64,000 bases of DNA from positions 1-64,000 of the forward strand of contig NZ_RXHU01000004.1 of assembly GCF_003955665.1 (NCBI RefSeq). Reading direction: 5' to 3'. The notes below the pieces were generated by a model that saw only the letters and a list, made by a program, of their open reading frames with translations, made no database searches and had not been told where the DNA came from. The translations under genes and the position numbers were made by a program. Of this stretch, positions 60,758 to 64,000 are shown piece by piece. Position 1 is the first letter of the stretch, and each line of letters opens with the position of its first letter. The stretch comes from Paenibacillus whitsoniae (lineage in GTDB: Bacteria; Bacillota; Bacilli; Paenibacillales; NBRC-103111).

Positions 60758-61101
60758 TAACCCAACCTCCTCGCAGCGCAGCAATTGTTTTACAACTATC
60801 GCGCTAATTTAATTGTGGTTTACTTTTTCGAAATTATTTTTATCTGGTTTACATCAGGTTCACTTTTTCACCAATATCATTCCGCAAAATATTCCGCTTG
60901 TCAATCCTTTTTTACCAAACTGTCTTCCAACTGCCCCTCGGCCAGCAAGAACTCAATCTTTTTATGATCGTGCCAGCGACGCTGCCAAACGCAAACACAG
61001 CCTCTGCGAAAGCAGAGACTGGATTAAAATTATTAAATAAACTTGTCTAGATCGCACAGGCTTTTCTTCTGATAATCAACTTTGACAAGGTATTGATGAA
61101 T
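60758..61101. other. intergenic region between GNAT and fructokinase genes
   Basis: An A+T-rich leader of the GNAT operon. It contains AATTGTGGTTTA (60811-60822) and CTGGTTTACATCAGGTT (60844-60860), both related to the MDR operon leader. A short hairpin CTCTGC-GAAA-GCAGAG (61002-61017) may end fructokinase transcription weakly. No gene is seen. Confidence 0.5.
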
Positions 61102-62079
61102 TCAACCCCTACCCCGCGCTTCCATAAACCGTATAACCTCGTCATGCACCGGCAGCGCCGGGATCGCGCCGTGGCGAGTCGTCGTTAACGCGGCAGCGGC
61201 ATTCGCAAACGCGAGCATCCGTACCATCTGCTCCTCCGGCAACCGCAGCAGGTCTCCCGCTTCCCGGCTGAACTGGAACAGTAGCGCTCCGATAAAGGAA
61301 TCGCCGGCTCCCGTCGTGTCCACTGCTTTCACCTCATATCCCGGCACGGACACGCTGCTTGCGCCGCCAGCTGTAAACCAGGTAGCGCCGCACGGGCCGC
61401 GCGTCAACAGCACACTCGCCACATCGCCGACGAATAAGGAGGCGATCGCCTCGGCCTCATCGGCGATTCCGGTGATGAAGACCAACTCTTCGTCGCTAAT
61501 TTTGATAGAGTGACTGCGCGGAATGAAAGCGAGAATCGTTTGCCGGCAAGCCTCGGCGCTTTCCCAGAGCGGAAGCCTCACGTTCGGATCAAAGCTGATA
61601 AAGCCCCCTGCATGCTTGACTGCGTCGATGGCGCGAATATGCGCGTATTTAACCGGCGCGTCGATCAGATCCACGGAACCGTAGTGCAGCACATCGCCTG
61701 CCCCAAACCGGCACGCTTCAATATCTGCCTCATTCAGGAGCATATCGGCACTCGGCTTGCGGTAAAATGCAAAATCGCGGCTCCCGTCGGCTTGCAGACT
61801 AACGAACGCCAGCGCCGTATTTGCCTCTGACGTGCGGGATACGTAACGGGTGTCTACCCCCGCCTTTTCCAGCGTCTCAACCAGGAAATCGCCGAAGGAA
61901 TCGACCCCCAGCTTGCCGATAAAGGCACTCCGCCCTCCCAGCTTCGCAACGGTACATGCGGCATTGGCCGGCGCACCGCCAGCCGCCTTGCTGAACGCGC
62001 TCACTTCTTTCAGCGCCACCCCAGTCTCCGCAGGGATAAAGTCGATTAAGGCTTCTCCAATCGTATATACGGTTCTCAT
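61102..62079 (-). CDS. fructokinase-like PfkB sugar kinase
   Basis: A 325-residue PfkB-family kinase: N-terminal GEALIDFIP, GGAPANAACTVAKLGG, and the C-terminal DTTGAGDSFIGALL with the catalytic Asp. Residues resemble bacterial fructokinases. ATG at 62079 follows AGGAGGGA. With the GH32 enzyme upstream it would phosphorylate fructose released from sucrose or fructans. Confidence 0.9.
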   Translation of the reverse strand: MRTVYTIGEALIDFIPAETGVALKEVSAFSKAAGGAPANAACTVAKLGGRSAFIGKLGVDSFGDFLVETLEKAGVDTRYVSRTSEANTALAFVSLQADGSRDFAFYRKPSADMLLNEADIEACRFGAGDVLHYGSVDLIDAPVKYAHIRAIDAVKHAGGFISFDPNVRLPLWESAEACRQTILAFIPRSHSIKISDEELVFITGIADEAEAIASLFVGDVASVLLTRGPCGATWFTAGGASSVSVPGYEVKAVDTTGAGDSFIGALLFQFSREAGDLLRLPEEQMVRMLAFANAAAALTTTRHGAIPALPVHDEVIRFMEARGRG

Positions 62080-62098
62080 GTTCCCTCCTATGATCTCG

Positions 62099-63721
62099 TC
62101 AATCATTTGACAGATGCATCAAATATTGATTCCTCCGGTACTCGTCCGGTGTCATCCCGAACCTGCTTTTAAATACACGGTAAAAATACTTGTCGTCCTT
62201 AAAGCCGACCTTGGAAGCGATCTCGTACACTTTCATTTCGCTGTTTTGCAGCAATTCAATTCCTTTTTGGATTCGGACTTGGGATAAATATTTGCTGAAC
62301 GTGACGCCCAAATGGTTTTTCAGCATAATGCTCACAGAACTGGGGCTGAAAAATAAATGCGCCGCCACTGTATCCAAAGATAAATCTTCCATATAGTGTG
62401 TGTCGATATATTGAATGCAAGCTTCAACAACCGATTCACGCTTCTTGGATCGGCTCATGATCAACAGTTCCGACCACTGCAACAAAACTTCCTGAAACCG
62501 CCCCCTGCACACCGGAAAACTCGGACTTTCGGCAAGATGGGTTTCCGTGTCCGACAGCATTTGCTTGTAGACCTCATCGGTGACGAAGTCTTTGACGACA
62601 CCCGCCACGGCTGAAATCATCCGAAGTACTGCCTGCTGCCATTGTTCGGGATAAGGAAACCCGTCCGCCACAATCCTATCCAACCATTCGTCCGTTTGTC
62701 TCAGGATGAGCTCATTTCTATTTTGACGAATCGCCTCTTTGAACTGCGCCTCTTCTCTTGCATAATCATAGTGCAAGGGCTGGATGCGGGCCCGGACTTC
62801 GGAATACGGAATAACAGCGCAATCCGGCAAAAAATACCGAAAAGGAGCCGCAGTCAGCGCCTCTTTGAAGGAGTATCTTGCTTCATGCCCTATATCTTCG
62901 CGCCATTCCCCGATGCCAATTGTCAGCTCGATGCCAAACTGCTCCGACGCTGTCAGGACACACGCTTCCATCTCCCGTGCAAGAGTTTGGTGATCCACCT
63001 CATATGAGCGGGGAGAAGTCGCCACGGCAATCAGCAATCTTTTATCCTCGCGCGAGAAAAAGGAGACAGAAGGCCCGATTAGCCCCGCCTTCATCTCCAA
63101 ACTGCTAAGCAATGCGTTTTTTACACGGCTCTCCTTTTCCATAGGTTTCATGTGAAAACGGTTAGAACCGATTCTGGCAATCACTACGATTCCGGTTTCC
63201 TCCAAAGCGAACTGATCCCGCAGCTCCGCATATTGCAATGGGGAGACACCCTCAGTCACCCAATCGGTGAGCAGATTCTCATAGTAAGCGGTTTGCGTCC
63301 GATCCAACTGCTGCCTGATTTGCTCATGGGCTAGCACGTGCATGGTTTCTTGCTGAATACTGTGATCAACCTTATCCAGTACAGCGCAAATGCTCTCTTC
63401 TTTGACCGGCTTGACCAAATAATCGAAAGCCCCTAACTGAATGGCCTTTTGCGCATATTCAAAATATCGATAGCCGCTAAGGATAATCACTCTAATCTTG
63501 TGAGGCGAGGCATTCATCTTCTCAATGAAAGCTAGTCCGTCCAAAACGGGCATCTTAATATCGGTGAAAACAATATCGATGCGGCCATCGCGGATGACAT
63601 CCAGAGCTTCTTGTCCGTTCTTGGCTTCCAGAACGCTGCAGCCGGGTCTTGCGTCCCTGATCATCTTGGCGAGCACTCTTCGTTGTATGACTTCATCATC
63701 CACGACCAGAATGTTAGACAT
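62099..63721 (-). CDS. YesN-type AraC response regulator
   Basis: A 540-residue regulator with a receiver (phospho-acceptor Asp in VFTDIKMPVLDG, Lys in YLVKPV), a long central region and a C-terminal AraC domain (FSKYLSQVRIQKGIELLQ, GFKDDKYFYRVFKS). GGGAGG lies 5 bases before the ATG. Its partner kinase is not in the window. It lies between the GH32 and fructokinase genes in one minus-strand operon, which suggests control of fructan or sucrose use. Confidence 0.92.
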   Translation of the reverse strand: MSNILVVDDEVIQRRVLAKMIRDARPGCSVLEAKNGQEALDVIRDGRIDIVFTDIKMPVLDGLAFIEKMNASPHKIRVIILSGYRYFEYAQKAIQLGAFDYLVKPVKEESICAVLDKVDHSIQQETMHVLAHEQIRQQLDRTQTAYYENLLTDWVTEGVSPLQYAELRDQFALEETGIVVIARIGSNRFHMKPMEKESRVKNALLSSLEMKAGLIGPSVSFFSREDKRLLIAVATSPRSYEVDHQTLAREMEACVLTASEQFGIELTIGIGEWREDIGHEARYSFKEALTAAPFRYFLPDCAVIPYSEVRARIQPLHYDYAREEAQFKEAIRQNRNELILRQTDEWLDRIVADGFPYPEQWQQAVLRMISAVAGVVKDFVTDEVYKQMLSDTETHLAESPSFPVCRGRFQEVLLQWSELLIMSRSKKRESVVEACIQYIDTHYMEDLSLDTVAAHLFFSPSSVSIMLKNHLGVTFSKYLSQVRIQKGIELLQNSEMKVYEIASKVGFKDDKYFYRVFKSRFGMTPDEYRRNQYLMHLSND

Positions 63722-63746
63722 GTCAGCCTCCCTTGCCTGAAAAAGC

Positions 63747-64000
63747 CTATGCGAATAATGAGGAAATGCGCAGAGATGTCAACTTAACGGTACCATGCTT
63801 CGCATAAACCGCCAAGCCTGATTGTTCTTCTGCCGGGAACAGCAGATCGGTTATGACTGCCTCGCCCTCGCCGGCGAACACTTCAACGGAGCAGCTGTCC
63901 ACCCAGATGCGAAGCGTCAAAGAGCCATTCAGCGCTTCCGCTTTCACCGCATGACTCCCGGAAAAGTCGGCGTGAAAGTCAGTATTACCCGAACGCGAGC
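63747..64000 (-). CDS. GH32 glycoside hydrolase, C-terminal part
   Basis: The C-terminal 83 residues of a GH32 sucrose-6-phosphate hydrolase/levanase-type enzyme run off the window edge (frame open to base 64000). The typical end LRIWVDSCSVEVFAGEGEAV is clear. The stop lies 25 bases before the AraC regulator start. The catalytic beta-propeller is outside the window. Confidence 0.85.
   Translation of the reverse strand, partial: SRSGNTDFHADFSGSHAVKAEALNGSLTLRIWVDSCSVEVFAGEGEAVITDLLFPAEEQSGLAVYAKHGTVKLTSLRISSLFA

Overview
The window looks like chromosomal DNA of a Paenibacillus-type Gram-positive bacterium (Bacillota, Paenibacillaceae). Evidence: strong AGGAGG-type ribosome-binding sites throughout, many lipoprotein solute-binding proteins with CUT1 sugar ABC permeases, YesM/YesN-type (LytS-like kinase plus AraC response regulator) two-component pairs, a class B sortase next to an SdrD-like surface protein, and glycoside hydrolases. 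No rRNA, tRNA, insertion sequence, prophage or CRISPR array was seen.

Layout. 0-4.1 kb: a minus-strand 5-oxoprolinase operon (alpha/beta hydrolase, pxpB, frameshifted pxpC, pxpA), with two unusual hairpin-array repeats between pxpC and pxpA. 4.2-10.4 kb: YbjQ and a small membrane protein, then phosphorus acquisition (5'-nucleotidase, PhnD behind a Pho-box-like array, convergent phnC and a double-length phnE). 10.6-14.1 kb: metal genes (NixA-type nickel transporter under a NikR-like operator, NarL-type two-component system, YcnI copper-binding protein). 14.2-17.4 kb: dfrA downstream of a SARP-like response regulator and a receiver-containing histidine kinase. 17.5-24.5 kb: sortase and a 2,008-residue surface protein with eight SdrD-type B repeats. 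24.8-35.7 kb: rhamnoside cluster (two GH78 enzymes, YesMN pair, sugar ABC transporter). 35.9-38.3 kb: thyA, polysaccharide deacetylase, DJ-1 protein. 38.3-43.0 kb: catabolic operon (amidohydrolase, class-III aminotransferase, FAH hydrolase, cyclase, FadR-like regulator). 43.6-55.1 kb: large catabolic cluster (dehydrogenase, two permeases, binding protein, SDR, IlvD/Edd dehydratase, Tat-exported beta-helix protein, then a GntR/solute-binding-protein fusion regulator) led by a consensus sigma-A promoter with a cre site. 55-57.4 kb: A+T-rich insertion-like stretch with two small membrane proteins, followed by two different noncoding repeat arrays. 57.4-64 kb: a second beta-helix protein translationally coupled to a GNAT acetyltransferase, then fructokinase, YesN regulator and the end of a GH32 enzyme.

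The genes fit a plant-polymer or rhizosphere lifestyle: rhamnoside and fructan hydrolysis, sugar import, non-phosphorylative sugar-acid catabolism, phosphorus and nickel scavenging.

The least conventional signal is noncoding. Four intergenic elements (about 0.93, 1.2, 43.3 and 56.9 kb) carry short hairpins at a fixed, non-uniform spacing (about 50, 61, 50 bp). Within one element the stems share a sequence, while different elements can use different stems on a related core. A separate five-unit 41-bp tandem array adjoins one of them, and two coding genes (pxpB and the second beta-helix gene) contain in-frame 6-bp and 9-bp microsatellite expansions.
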